Shown: positions 1 through 5,093 of the stretch, in pieces | How the letters are laid out: each line of letters begins with the position of its first letter | Numbering within the stretch: the stretch's first letter is position 1 | Notes under the pieces: generated by a model | Seen by the model: only the letters and a program-made list of their open reading frames with translations | Told to the model about the DNA's origin: nothing | The model's database searches: none | Assembly (NCBI GenBank): GCA_937925645.1 | Contig: CALAMB010000044.1 | Span: 1-5,247, forward strand | Reading direction: 5' to 3' | Source of the DNA: an uncultured Acidobacteriota bacterium | Lineage (GTDB): Bacteria > Acidobacteriota > JAAYUB01 | DNA: 5,247 bases | Made by a program: the position numbers and the translations under genes

Positions 1-323
1 TGCCGGATTCCGCCTACAAGCACCGGGCCTGGTGGTCCAACGGCAAGAAAGGCGGTTCCAAGTTCTGGTTGCGCGTGAACTGGCTCGTGGATGCCGTCAA
101 GCTGGGTGAGTCCGTGTCTTTCCGCCGCGGCGAGGAGAAAGCCAGGCCGCGCAAGAAGGCCAAGGAGACCGTGGAAGTCGGCGACCTGTTCGAGATCATG
201 ATGTCGCTGGATATCGCCGACATCCCAGGGATCATCAAGGATCTGCAGGCCCTGATGGTGGAAGGGCTCATCACCGCGGACGAGTTCGAAGAGAAGCGAA
301 TCCGGTTGCTGGCCCTGCTCTAG
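1..323 (+). CDS. C-terminal part of a Trp-rich domain + SHOCT-like protein (5' truncated)
   Basis: The frame is open from base 3 (first full codon CCG) to the TAG at 321-323, giving 106 visible residues with no start inside the window. The two edge bases TG fit a preceding Leu codon. The visible N-terminal part begins PDSAYKHRAWWSN, continues to a tryptophan/valine segment and ends in SVSFRR about residue 40. This resembles the short domain (leading LPxSA, central WWxN, closing FxR) found in many bacterial proteins of unknown function and classed among DUFs (I believe DUF7662). After a basic linker (residues about 41-53), the last 35 residues (DIPGIIKDLQALMVEG, then LITADEFEEKR) match the SHOCT pattern: a short helix pair with a G-[LI]-[IL]-T-x-x-E-F core, usually at protein C-termini and thought to mediate oligomerisation or recruitment. 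The function is unknown. An intrinsic terminator follows 47 bp after the stop. The SHOCT call is fairly secure; the DUF name is from memory. Confidence 0.75.
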   Translation, partial: PDSAYKHRAWWSNGKKGGSKFWLRVNWLVDAVKLGESVSFRRGEEKARPRKKAKETVEVGDLFEIMMSLDIADIPGIIKDLQALMVEGLITADEFEEKRIRLLALL

Positions 324-369
324 TCGGAGCGGCGGATTCCGGACCCATTCTGCACCCAGGCCATCCCCA

Positions 370-399
370 GGACCGGTCCGTTCGGCCGGTCCCTTTTTT
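370..399 (+). terminator. Intrinsic (Rho-independent) terminator
   Basis: A perfect 7-bp stem GGACCGG (370-376) pairs with CCGGTCC (386-392) around a 9-nt loop that can close further by a U-G and a C-G pair. It is followed after one C by six T (394-399). It lies 47 bp past the stop of the upstream gene and ahead of the promoter-like bases of the next one, so it separates the two transcription units. Confidence 0.85.
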
Positions 400-401
400 C
401 A

Positions 402-431
402 TTTTCAATCAGTCTCGCCCTTTGGTAACAT
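402..431 (+). promoter_or_regulatory. Probable sigma70-type promoter for the phosphoesterase gene
   Basis: In an A/T-rich island unlike the surrounding GC-rich DNA, TTTTCA (402-407, 4/6 to TTGACA) is followed after 18 bp by TAACAT (426-431, 4/6 to TATAAT). A TG dinucleotide at 423-424 makes an extended -10. Transcription would start near 438, about 27 nt before the ATG at 465. It lies directly after a terminator and before a gene, which supports the call. The match itself is moderate. Confidence 0.45.
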
Positions 432-464
432 GACCATTTATTTATCCGTCGGGTGAGGCTCCCC

Positions 465-1484
465 ATGTTCGAACTCGAGTTGAAGCGCCTCCATGATGCC
501 GTGCAGTCGGCGGGCCGGATCCTGATCACGGCCACCGAGCGGGAGGACGGCGATTCCGTCGCCGCCGAGCTCGCCGTCAAGTACATCCTGGAGCAGGCGT
601 TTCCGGGTAGCGGCAAGATCATCCACGTCGTCAACGAGCGCCCCTGTCCGGCCCGTTTCCTGTTTCTGCACGGTGCGCCGGATATCCTGCCGGTGGACCA
701 GGCCGAGGCGGCCGGCGCGCGCTACGACCTGGGGATCGTGGTGGACTGCGGCGCCGATCGCTCCGGCCGGGTCCGGCCGCTGTTCCTGGACTGCCCGGTG
801 CGGGTGAAGATCGACCACCACTCGTTCGGGAACGCCGGCACGTACGACATCGAGATCTGCACCAACCAGGTCGCTTCTACGACGGAGGTCCTGTTCGCCT
901 TCGTCGACGATCCCACGTGGCGCACTCCCCTGGACGTCCGGCTGGCCAACCTCATCTACGTGGGCATCCTGTGCGATACCGGCTCGTTCCAATACGATCT
1001 GACCCGGCCCTCGTCCCACCGGGTGGCGGCCCGACTGCTCGAGACCGGTTTCAATTTTCCCGACACGGCCGAGCGGGTCCACCTGGTGCGCAGTTACGGG
1101 ATGAAAAAGTTGCTGGGGCTGGTGCTGAACCGGATGGAACGCGAGCCGCGCGGGCGCTATGTCTGGTCGGTGATGGACCTGGAGATGGTCCGCCGGTCGG
1201 GCGCCGCCAGCGAGGACACCGGCGACATCATCGACGAGATCTGCTTCATCCACGGCGTTGAGGTGAGCCTGCTCTTTGTGGAGCAGCCGGGCGGCTCCGT
1301 CCGCATCTCATTCCGCTCCCGGGGCGCCGTGAACGTGGGCGAATTCGCCCGCAGCCTGACGCCGCTGGGGGGCGGGCATCCCCGCGCGTCCGGCTGCATG
1401 CTGCCGGGCTCCGTGGAGACGGTCATTACCGAGGTTCGGGCCCGGCTGGACGAGCTGCTGCAACGGCAGGGGCTCACCGGCTGA
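465..1484 (+). CDS. nrnA: NrnA-like DHH/DHHA1 phosphoesterase (nanoRNase/pAp phosphatase type)
   Basis: A 339-residue protein, close to the usual 310-340 of bacterial NrnA. NrnA enzymes are cytoplasmic, Mn-dependent hydrolases that degrade 2-5 nt RNAs from the 5' end and dephosphorylate pAp to AMP. The DHH domain comes first: motif I-like EREDGDS (Asp28, Asp30), motif II VVDCG (Asp94), the signature DHH (117-119) and motif IV CDTGSFQY (Asp171). A linker leads to a C-terminal DHHA1 domain with the substrate-binding GGGHPRASG (302-310). One oddity is that motif I normally starts with a metal-binding His (HxxPDxD), whereas here the aligned residue is Thr24 and the Pro is Glu27. The ATG at 465 is preferred because GGTGAGG (452-457 region) sits about 7 nt upstream; an in-frame GTG at 453 would put that SD inside the gene. 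It heads the + strand gene run. Family membership is secure; nuclease activity is inferred and in some doubt because of motif I. Confidence 0.85.
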   Translation: MFELELKRLHDAVQSAGRILITATEREDGDSVAAELAVKYILEQAFPGSGKIIHVVNERPCPARFLFLHGAPDILPVDQAEAAGARYDLGIVVDCGADRSGRVRPLFLDCPVRVKIDHHSFGNAGTYDIEICTNQVASTTEVLFAFVDDPTWRTPLDVRLANLIYVGILCDTGSFQYDLTRPSSHRVAARLLETGFNFPDTAERVHLVRSYGMKKLLGLVLNRMEREPRGRYVWSVMDLEMVRRSGAASEDTGDIIDEICFIHGVEVSLLFVEQPGGSVRISFRSRGAVNVGEFARSLTPLGGGHPRASGCMLPGSVETVITEVRARLDELLQRQGLTG

Positions 1485-1554
1485 CCGGAGCCGCGGGCGG
1501 AGCGGCGCATCCGGACGCGGGACAAATCATCGAACCCGACACAGGAGGTTCGGC

Positions 1555-2316
1555 ATGACGCAGCGGCTGGCGGGCAAGCGAGCCATCGTCACCGGGGGCA
1601 GCAGCGGGATCGGCCGGGAGATCTGCCGGCTGTTTGTCGCCGAGGGGGCGGCCGTCGAGATCGTCGGGCGCGACCGCGCCCGCCTCGAGGAAACCCGGGC
1701 CGGCAGCGTGGAGCCGGGCCGGGTGCGGATTCACACTGTCGACCTGGCGGATTCCGAATCGGCGCGGAAATGGGTGGACGGGCGGACCGCCGCCGGCGAC
1801 GCCGTTCACATCCTGGTCAACAACGCCGGCTTTTACCGCAGCGCGCAGCCGGGGCCCGATCCGCTGGCGGACTACGAGCGGATCATGAAGATCAATCTGG
1901 AGGCGGTGTTCATCCTCACCCTCGGGGTGATCCCGCTGATGACGGCCGCCGGCGGCGGGTCGATCGTCAACATCGCCTCGACCCTCGGCTACATGCCGGT
2001 GCCGGGGTGCAGCGCCTACTCGGCGGCGAAAGCGGGGGTGCTGATGTTCACCCGGAGCGTGGCGCTGGAGCAAGCCGGGCGCGGCATCCGGTGCAACGCC
2101 ATCTCGCCGGGAGTGGTGCGCACGCCCATCTTCGAGGCGACGATGTCGCCCGAGCAGGTCCGCGAGCACCTGGCGCGGATGGCGCCCGCCCATCCCCTGG
2201 GGCGGGTGGGCGAGCCGGCGGACATCGCCCGCGCCGCCGTGTTTCTGGCGTCCGACGACGCGGCCTGGATCACCGGCGTGAACCTGCCCGTGGACGGCGG
2301 GATCTCGCTTACGTGA
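1555..2316 (+). CDS. Classical short-chain dehydrogenase/reductase (SDR)
   Basis: A 253-residue cytosolic NAD(P)-dependent oxidoreductase of the classical SDR family, the usual length. All hallmarks are visible: TGGSSGIG (13-20, dinucleotide-binding), Asp63 in VDLAD, NNAG (89-92), catalytic Asn114, Ser142, Tyr155 and Lys159 (YSAAK), SPGVVRTP (184-191), and the C-terminal WITG...VDGG typical of FabG/glucose-dehydrogenase-like members. After beta-strand 2 there is Gly38-Arg39 and no acidic residue at the strand end, which favours NADP(H); this is an inference. AGGAGG (1543-1548) lies 6 nt before the ATG and fixes the start. The gap to the upstream gene is 70 bp with no terminator, and to the next gene 52 bp, so one transcript is likely. 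The substrate cannot be read from sequence. The two PTPS genes downstream make a pterin reductase (sepiapterin-reductase-like) role possible; fatty-acid or sugar reduction is equally compatible with the motifs. Confidence 0.93.
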   Translation: MTQRLAGKRAIVTGGSSGIGREICRLFVAEGAAVEIVGRDRARLEETRAGSVEPGRVRIHTVDLADSESARKWVDGRTAAGDAVHILVNNAGFYRSAQPGPDPLADYERIMKINLEAVFILTLGVIPLMTAAGGGSIVNIASTLGYMPVPGCSAYSAAKAGVLMFTRSVALEQAGRGIRCNAISPGVVRTPIFEATMSPEQVREHLARMAPAHPLGRVGEPADIARAAVFLASDDAAWITGVNLPVDGGISLT

Positions 2317-2340
2317 CCGCGGCCGCGGGCCCGGCCGCGG
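2317..2340. repeat. GC-only inverted repeat directly after the SDR stop codon
   Basis: CCGCGGCCG (2317-2325) and CGGCCGCGG (2332-2340) form a perfect 9-bp all-G/C stem with a 6-nt loop, starting at the base after the TGA. No T-tract follows, so it is not a standard intrinsic terminator. In the transcript it would be a very stable hairpin ending 28 nt before the PTPS ATG. It could protect the upstream message, attenuate transcription or tune expression of the pterin genes. Those roles are inference; the repeat itself is plain in the sequence. Confidence 0.6.
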
Positions 2341-2368
2341 TGCCGCCGCGCCGGCAAAGGAGGAAGGG

Positions 2369-2791
2369 ATGATCGTCATCACCAAGACCGTGAGCTTCTG
2401 CGCCGCCCACCGCTACTGGCAGACGGCGTGGGACGAGGCGAAAAACCGGGCCGTATTCGGCCCGTGCGCCAACCCGCACGGTCACGGGCACAACTATCGC
2501 CTGGAGCTGTCACTGGCGGGCGAGCCGGACCCCGAATCCGGCATGATCATCGACCTGAAGGATGTCAAGGCCATTCTTGAACAGACGGTGCTGGATCATC
2601 TGGACCACCGGTTCCTCAACCTGGACATCCCCTATTTCCAGACGGTCATCCCCACCACCGAGAACCTGGTGCTGTACATCCGCGATCTCCTGCAGCCGAC
2701 CTTTCGGGGCGTTCGGATCCACCGCATCCGGCTGTGGGAGAGCGACGACCTGGGCGTGGAGTGGACCGAGGAGCCGGGATGCTCAGCCTGA
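2369..2791 (+). CDS. 6-pyruvoyl-tetrahydropterin synthase / 6-carboxytetrahydropterin synthase family protein, copy 1
   Basis: A 140-residue T-fold enzyme of the PTPS/QueD family, which converts 7,8-dihydroneopterin triphosphate to 6-pyruvoyl- or 6-carboxy-tetrahydropterin using zinc. The zinc ligands expected from PTPS are His14 (FCAAH), His39 and His41. The catalytic Cys33 lies in CANPHGHGHNY, whose Cys+6/Cys+8 His spacing is that of animal-type PTPS (CNNPNGHGHNY), although His37 also gives the Cys+4 spacing of E. coli QueD. Asp79-His80 (LDHRFLN), TTEN Glu98 and the pterin-anchoring Glu124 (LWESD) are also present, so an active enzyme is likely. AAAGGAGG (2356-2363) lies 5 nt before the ATG, a very strong ribosome site that fixes the start. 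The last 13 nt overlap the next gene, a paralogue. No queC, queE or queF is visible nearby, so tetrahydropterin versus 7-deazaguanine synthesis cannot be decided. Confidence 0.92.
   Translation: MIVITKTVSFCAAHRYWQTAWDEAKNRAVFGPCANPHGHGHNYRLELSLAGEPDPESGMIIDLKDVKAILEQTVLDHLDHRFLNLDIPYFQTVIPTTENLVLYIRDLLQPTFRGVRIHRIRLWESDDLGVEWTEEPGCSA
2768..2773 (+). promoter_or_regulatory. Internal ribosome binding site that fixes the start of PTPS copy 2
   Basis: GAGGAG lies inside the 3' end of PTPS copy 1, 5 nt upstream of the ATG at 2779. It favours that start over the ATG at 2791, which overlaps the upstream stop as TGATG but would be 17 nt from this SD. With the 2779 start, His14, Cys33, His39 and Glu98 fall at identical residue numbers in both copies, which also supports it. 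Confidence 0.6.
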
Positions 2792-3183
2792 TGCGGCGAT
2801 ACACCTTTTCGGCAGGCCACCGCCTGAGCCGGGCCCATTGGGAACCGGAGCGGAACCGCCGGATCTACGGCCGCTGCGCCAATCCCCATGGCCACGGTCA
2901 CAACTACACGCTCCATGTGGTGGTCACCGGCGAGGTGGACCCGGCCAGCGGGATGATCGCGGACCTGGCCGAGCTGGACCGGGTGGTGCGCCGCCTGGTC
3001 GTGGACCGGTTGGATCACCGCTTCATCAACGACGAGATCCCCGATTTCCGCGACCGGGTGCCCACGTCGGAAAACCTGTGCCGGTGGATCTGGTCGGCCC
3101 TGCAGCTCGAAGTGCCGGGGCGCCTCGTGAGGATCACGCTCAAGGAGACCGACACCAACAGCTTCGAGTATTCCGGATTGTGA
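2779..3183 (+). CDS. 6-pyruvoyl-tetrahydropterin synthase / 6-carboxytetrahydropterin synthase family protein, copy 2
   Basis: A 134-residue second PTPS/QueD-family protein. It keeps FSAGH (His14), Cys33 in CANPHGHGHNY with His39 and His41, LDHRFIN (Asp79-His80), PTSEN (Glu98) and a C-terminal LKETDTNSFEYSG (Glu123). That last segment is closer to the canonical QueD/PTPS ending (KET...YxG) than the LWESDD of copy 1. Over residues 8-104 the two copies align without gaps, with about 47 of 97 identical by hand count, so this is an old tandem duplication rather than a recent one. The gene overlaps copy 1 by 13 nt, implying translational coupling and near-equal synthesis; the subunits might form a mixed oligomer, since family members are usually trimers of dimers (inference). 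It ends the + strand run, 45 bp from the converging S26-like gene, with no obvious terminator in the gap. Confidence 0.92.
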   Translation: MLSLMRRYTFSAGHRLSRAHWEPERNRRIYGRCANPHGHGHNYTLHVVVTGEVDPASGMIADLAELDRVVRRLVVDRLDHRFINDEIPDFRDRVPTSENLCRWIWSALQLEVPGRLVRITLKETDTNSFEYSGL

Positions 3184-3228
3184 ATGGTTCCCGACGCCTG
3201 GCCGGACATCCGATCCCCGCAGCGGCAA

Positions 3229-3678
3229 TCATCCGAACAGCGCGTGCTTGATGCGGGCGGCGCACCGATACCCCCACCGCAGGGGAGGGTACGCGGCGCG
3301 AATCCAGCGGGCGCGGGGGCGGAAGCGGATCCAGCCGACGCGGACCCGCTCGATGCGGCCGAGAATGGCGCCGGCCGAAACAGGTCCCTCGATGTCATCC
3401 CGGTTGTCTCCACGGACATAGAACAGCCGTCCCCGCTCGGGATCGTCCGCGCGCCGCACCAACCGGTGCGCCACGAGGCGGGCGCCGTCGTGGAAAAGCA
3501 GCACGTCGCCGGGCCGCAGGTTTTCCGCCGGAACCGGCCGGACCTCCAGGTCGGCGCCGGGGAAGATCAGCGGTTTCATGCTGGAGCCGGAGGCGCGGAA
3601 GCGCACCGGCCGGCCGGCGCGCAGTTCCAGCTCGGCCACGTGCTCAGCCGGCGGTATCGGTGGGGGCATGGTCTTCAT
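3229..3678 (-). CDS. Small S24/S26-type serine peptidase (signal-peptidase-like, Ser/His)
   Basis: A 149-residue protein with the S24/S26 fold signatures in order. GSSMKP contains the presumed nucleophile Ser33 before Met34. LRPGDVLLF (54-62) is the conserved GD box. VAHRLV contains His71 where bacterial signal peptidase I has a lysine, as in the archaeal/ER-type (SipW-like) enzymes. YVRGDNRDD (87-95) is the GDN box with a possible third acidic residue. Unlike true signal peptidases it has no hydrophobic anchor at either end. The C-terminal 35 residues are instead rich in Arg, Trp and Tyr and could bind a membrane surface (inference). Small proteins of this kind may process peptides rather than signal sequences. 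The start is uncertain: ATG 3678 (used here) or ATG 3669, both inside the 3' end of the preceding gene. It is last in the rlmN operon, and the substrate is unknown. Confidence 0.8.
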   Translation of the reverse strand: MKTMPPPIPPAEHVAELELRAGRPVRFRASGSSMKPLIFPGADLEVRPVPAENLRPGDVLLFHDGARLVAHRLVRRADDPERGRLFYVRGDNRDDIEGPVSAGAILGRIERVRVGWIRFRPRARWIRAAYPPLRWGYRCAARIKHALFG

Positions 3679-3922
3679 CCGCCGCTTCGGGTGTCTCCGC
3701 ACCGGACTCGGCGGCGGCCGTCGCTTCGGCTTCCTCGGCCCTGGCCCGGGCCTTCTGCAGGACGCGCGTGAACGGGACGTGCTTCCGCTCGCGGATGGCG
3801 TCGGCGATCCGTTCGTACATCCGCTGCATGTCCTGCAGCTCGGCGACGGCCTCGGGATCCTGCGTCTTGTTGAAGCCCACCGCCTCGATGGCGCCGTAGA
3901 TCCGTTCATCTTCGTCCGGCAT
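3644..3922 (-). CDS. Conserved-looking small acidic helical protein of unknown function
   Basis: I do not recognise a family for this 92-residue protein. Residues 1-60 (MPDEDERIYGAIEAVGFNK onward) look like a compact, mainly helical domain with charged and hydrophobic alternation. Residues 56-70 are a charged Ala/Arg/Glu helix, and residues 67-92 are a low-complexity acidic Ala/Glu/Asp/Pro/Thr tail, probably disordered. There is no signal peptide or membrane segment. The start at 3922 is chosen because GGAGG (+ strand 3928-3932) sits 5 nt upstream; an in-frame ATG at 3979 would lie deeper in rlmN and lacks support. It overlaps the end of rlmN by 17 nt and the start of the peptidase gene by 35 nt (26 nt if the peptidase starts at 3669). 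That packing argues it is translated and coupled to both. It could be a partner or substrate of the peptidase, but nothing in the sequence proves this. Confidence 0.7.
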   Translation of the reverse strand: MPDEDERIYGAIEAVGFNKTQDPEAVAELQDMQRMYERIADAIRERKHVPFTRVLQKARARAEEAEATAAAESGAETPEAADEDHAPTDTAG

Positions 3923-5000
3923 GGCATCCTCCGGGATCGAGTCGGGAAACCGGTCCGGTTGCCACCTGCGCCGCCGCACCGGCGGCGAGCTGTCCGCAGG
4001 CCGCCCGGATCTCGCGACCGCGCGACTTGCGGATCATGGCGGCGAACCGGGCGTCGAGAAGCACCTGCTTAAAGGCGAGAACGGCCGGTTCCGCGGGCGC
4101 GACGAAAGGGAGTCCGGGAATCTCGTTGTACGGGATCAGGTTGATCTTGCAGCGGACGGGCTTCAGCAGGCGCGCCAGCCGCCGGGCATCCGCCGGCGTG
4201 TCGTTCACGCCGTCGATCAGGATGTACTCGAAGGTGATGCGCTCGCCCGGCGCCAGCGGAAACGTGTGGCAGGCACCGAGGAGTTCCGCCAGCGGGTGGC
4301 GACGGTTCACCGGCATCAGCCGGTCGCGGACCTCGTCGGTCGTGGCGTTGAGGGAGACGGCCAGCTTCGGGCGGACCGGCTCGGCGCCCAGGCGGCGGAT
4401 CCCGTCCGCCAGGCCGCAGGTGGACAGGGTGATGCCGCGCCGCGACAGGCCGATGCCGGCCGGATCGACGAACAGCCGGAAGGCGTCCATCACCGCGTCG
4501 TAGTTGAGCAGCGGCTCGCCCATGCCCATGAACACGATGTTGGCCGGCCGGCCCTGGAGGCCGCAGTCGGCGGCGATCCGGTAGTACTGACCCAGGATCT
4601 CGCCGGCGGCGAGGTTCCGGTGAGGAGTCATGCCGGCGGTGGCGCAGAAGACGCAGCCCATGGGGCAGCCCGCCTGGGTGGAGAGACAGAGGGTGACGCG
4701 GTCCGGCTCCGGGATGTAGACGGATTCGACGTGGCAGCCGTCGGCCAAACGGAACAGGTATTTGCGGCAGCCGTCGGCGGATTCGGTCCGGGCGGCGGTT
4801 TCGGGCAGGGTGATGCGGCAGCACGCGGCGAGGTTTTGGCGGAGCGGCCGGGCCAGGTTGGTCATGGCCTCCAGATCCACGCATTGGCGCCGGTAGAGCT
4901 GGTGGTAGAGCTGCCGCGCCCGGAATGCCGGCTGATCCCAGCGCGCCAGCACCGCCGTCAGCTCCGCCAAGGACATGCCCAACAGGTTATCCGGCTCCAT
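3906..5000 (-). CDS. rlmN: 23S rRNA (adenine2503-C2)-methyltransferase / tRNA m2A37 methyltransferase RlmN
   Basis: A 364-residue cytoplasmic radical-SAM enzyme, typical of the family. RlmN makes 2-methyladenosine at A2503 of 23S rRNA and A37 of some tRNAs, using two SAM molecules and a methyl-cysteine intermediate. The N-terminal RNA-binding domain includes PAFRARQLYHQLY (24-36) and AMTNL (45-49). The 4Fe-4S motif CPMGCVFC has Cys112, Cys116 and Cys119. The radical-relay Cys105 lies seven residues before the cluster (LCLSTQAGC). GMGEPL (159-164) is the SAM-binding GGE-like segment, and the methyl-accepting Cys335 sits in AACGQL. The m8A enzyme Cfr shares these cysteines, but the overall sequence, including the MTN and GQL segments, reads as housekeeping RlmN. 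A tail of about 26 residues after GQLAA overlaps the next gene. ATG 5000 is used because conserved NLL residues follow at once. No SD precedes it, and a promoter -10 lies only 8 nt upstream. Confidence 0.96.
   Translation of the reverse strand: MEPDNLLGMSLAELTAVLARWDQPAFRARQLYHQLYRRQCVDLEAMTNLARPLRQNLAACCRITLPETAARTESADGCRKYLFRLADGCHVESVYIPEPDRVTLCLSTQAGCPMGCVFCATAGMTPHRNLAAGEILGQYYRIAADCGLQGRPANIVFMGMGEPLLNYDAVMDAFRLFVDPAGIGLSRRGITLSTCGLADGIRRLGAEPVRPKLAVSLNATTDEVRDRLMPVNRRHPLAELLGACHTFPLAPGERITFEYILIDGVNDTPADARRLARLLKPVRCKINLIPYNEIPGLPFVAPAEPAVLAFKQVLLDARFAAMIRKSRGREIRAACGQLAAGAAAQVATGPVSRLDPGGCHAGRR
3928..3932 (-). promoter_or_regulatory. Ribosome binding site deciding the start of the 92-codon gene
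   Basis: Read on the - strand, GGAGG lies 5 nt before the ATG at 3922, inside the rlmN 3' coding end. It is the best SD in the - strand operon. It is the main reason for calling the small gene real and for choosing this start over the in-frame ATG at 3979. Confidence 0.65.
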
Positions 5001-5008
5001 GGTCCGGT

Positions 5009-5037
5009 ACTATAGCACCGGGGTGGGGAAAAATCAA
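5009..5037 (-). promoter_or_regulatory. rlmN: Sigma70-type promoter of the rlmN operon
   Basis: On the - strand, TTGATT (5032-5037, 4/6 with the TTGA core) and TATAGT (5009-5014, 5/6) are separated by exactly 17 bp. The predicted transcription start, about 7 nt past the -10, falls around 5000-5003, at or just before the rlmN ATG (5000), so the message would be leaderless or nearly so. The -35 hexamer shares bases with the T-tract of the upstream terminator. Confidence 0.6.
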
Positions 5038-5066
5038 AAAACGGGCCGGGCAGCGGGGCCCCGTTT
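5036..5066 (-). terminator. Intrinsic terminator of the TonB-dependent receptor gene
   Basis: Read on the - strand, AAACGGG (5060-5066) pairs with CCCGTTT (5039-5045). Two further C-G pairs form past a single bulged base, followed by a run of T (5036-5041) and, after GA, five more T. It starts 28 bp after the receptor stop codon. The T-rich end merges with the -35 box of the rlmN promoter. Confidence 0.8.
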
Positions 5067-5093
5067 CGCCAACGTTAAGGAGGCCGTTCGGGA

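Noticed and set aside
438..1253. A 271-codon - strand open frame opposite the DHH phosphoesterase gene
   Set aside because: Composition (His, Arg, Gly, Pro, Gln) is that of an antisense frame, there is no recognisable motif, and the + strand frame has clear catalytic motifs and an SD.
1474..2385. A 303-codon - strand open frame opposite the SDR gene
   Set aside because: No domain and skewed composition; the SDR on the + strand accounts for the region fully.
2369..3183. Naming either PTPS homologue queD or ptpS
   Set aside because: The Cys/His spacing fits both types and no queuosine or biopterin marker genes are in view, so a family-level name is the honest limit.
3184..3228. A possible bidirectional terminator between the converging PTPS copy 2 and S26-like genes
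   Set aside because: Only very short self-complementary pieces with tiny loops and no T-tract on either strand; no terminator can be supported.
2562..3251. A 229-codon + strand open frame spanning both PTPS genes in another frame
   Set aside because: It overlaps two confirmed genes out of frame and reads as Arg/Pro/Ser/Gly-rich low-complexity sequence.
3679..3927. N-terminal extension of the S26-like peptidase up to the ATG at 3927
   Set aside because: Those residues are Arg/Pro/Ser-rich and out of frame with the well-supported 92-codon gene covering the same bases; the S26 homology begins after 3669.
3906..5000. A Cfr-type antibiotic-resistance methyltransferase (m8A2503)
   Set aside because: Cfr shares the cysteines, but the overall sequence and length read as RlmN and the gene sits in an ordinary chromosomal setting with no mobile element.
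3921..5015. A 364-codon + strand open frame lying opposite rlmN
   Set aside because: It is an antisense shadow of rlmN in GC-rich DNA: the protein is rich in Gly, Arg, Ala, Gln and His with no domain, whereas the - strand frame carries every RlmN motif.
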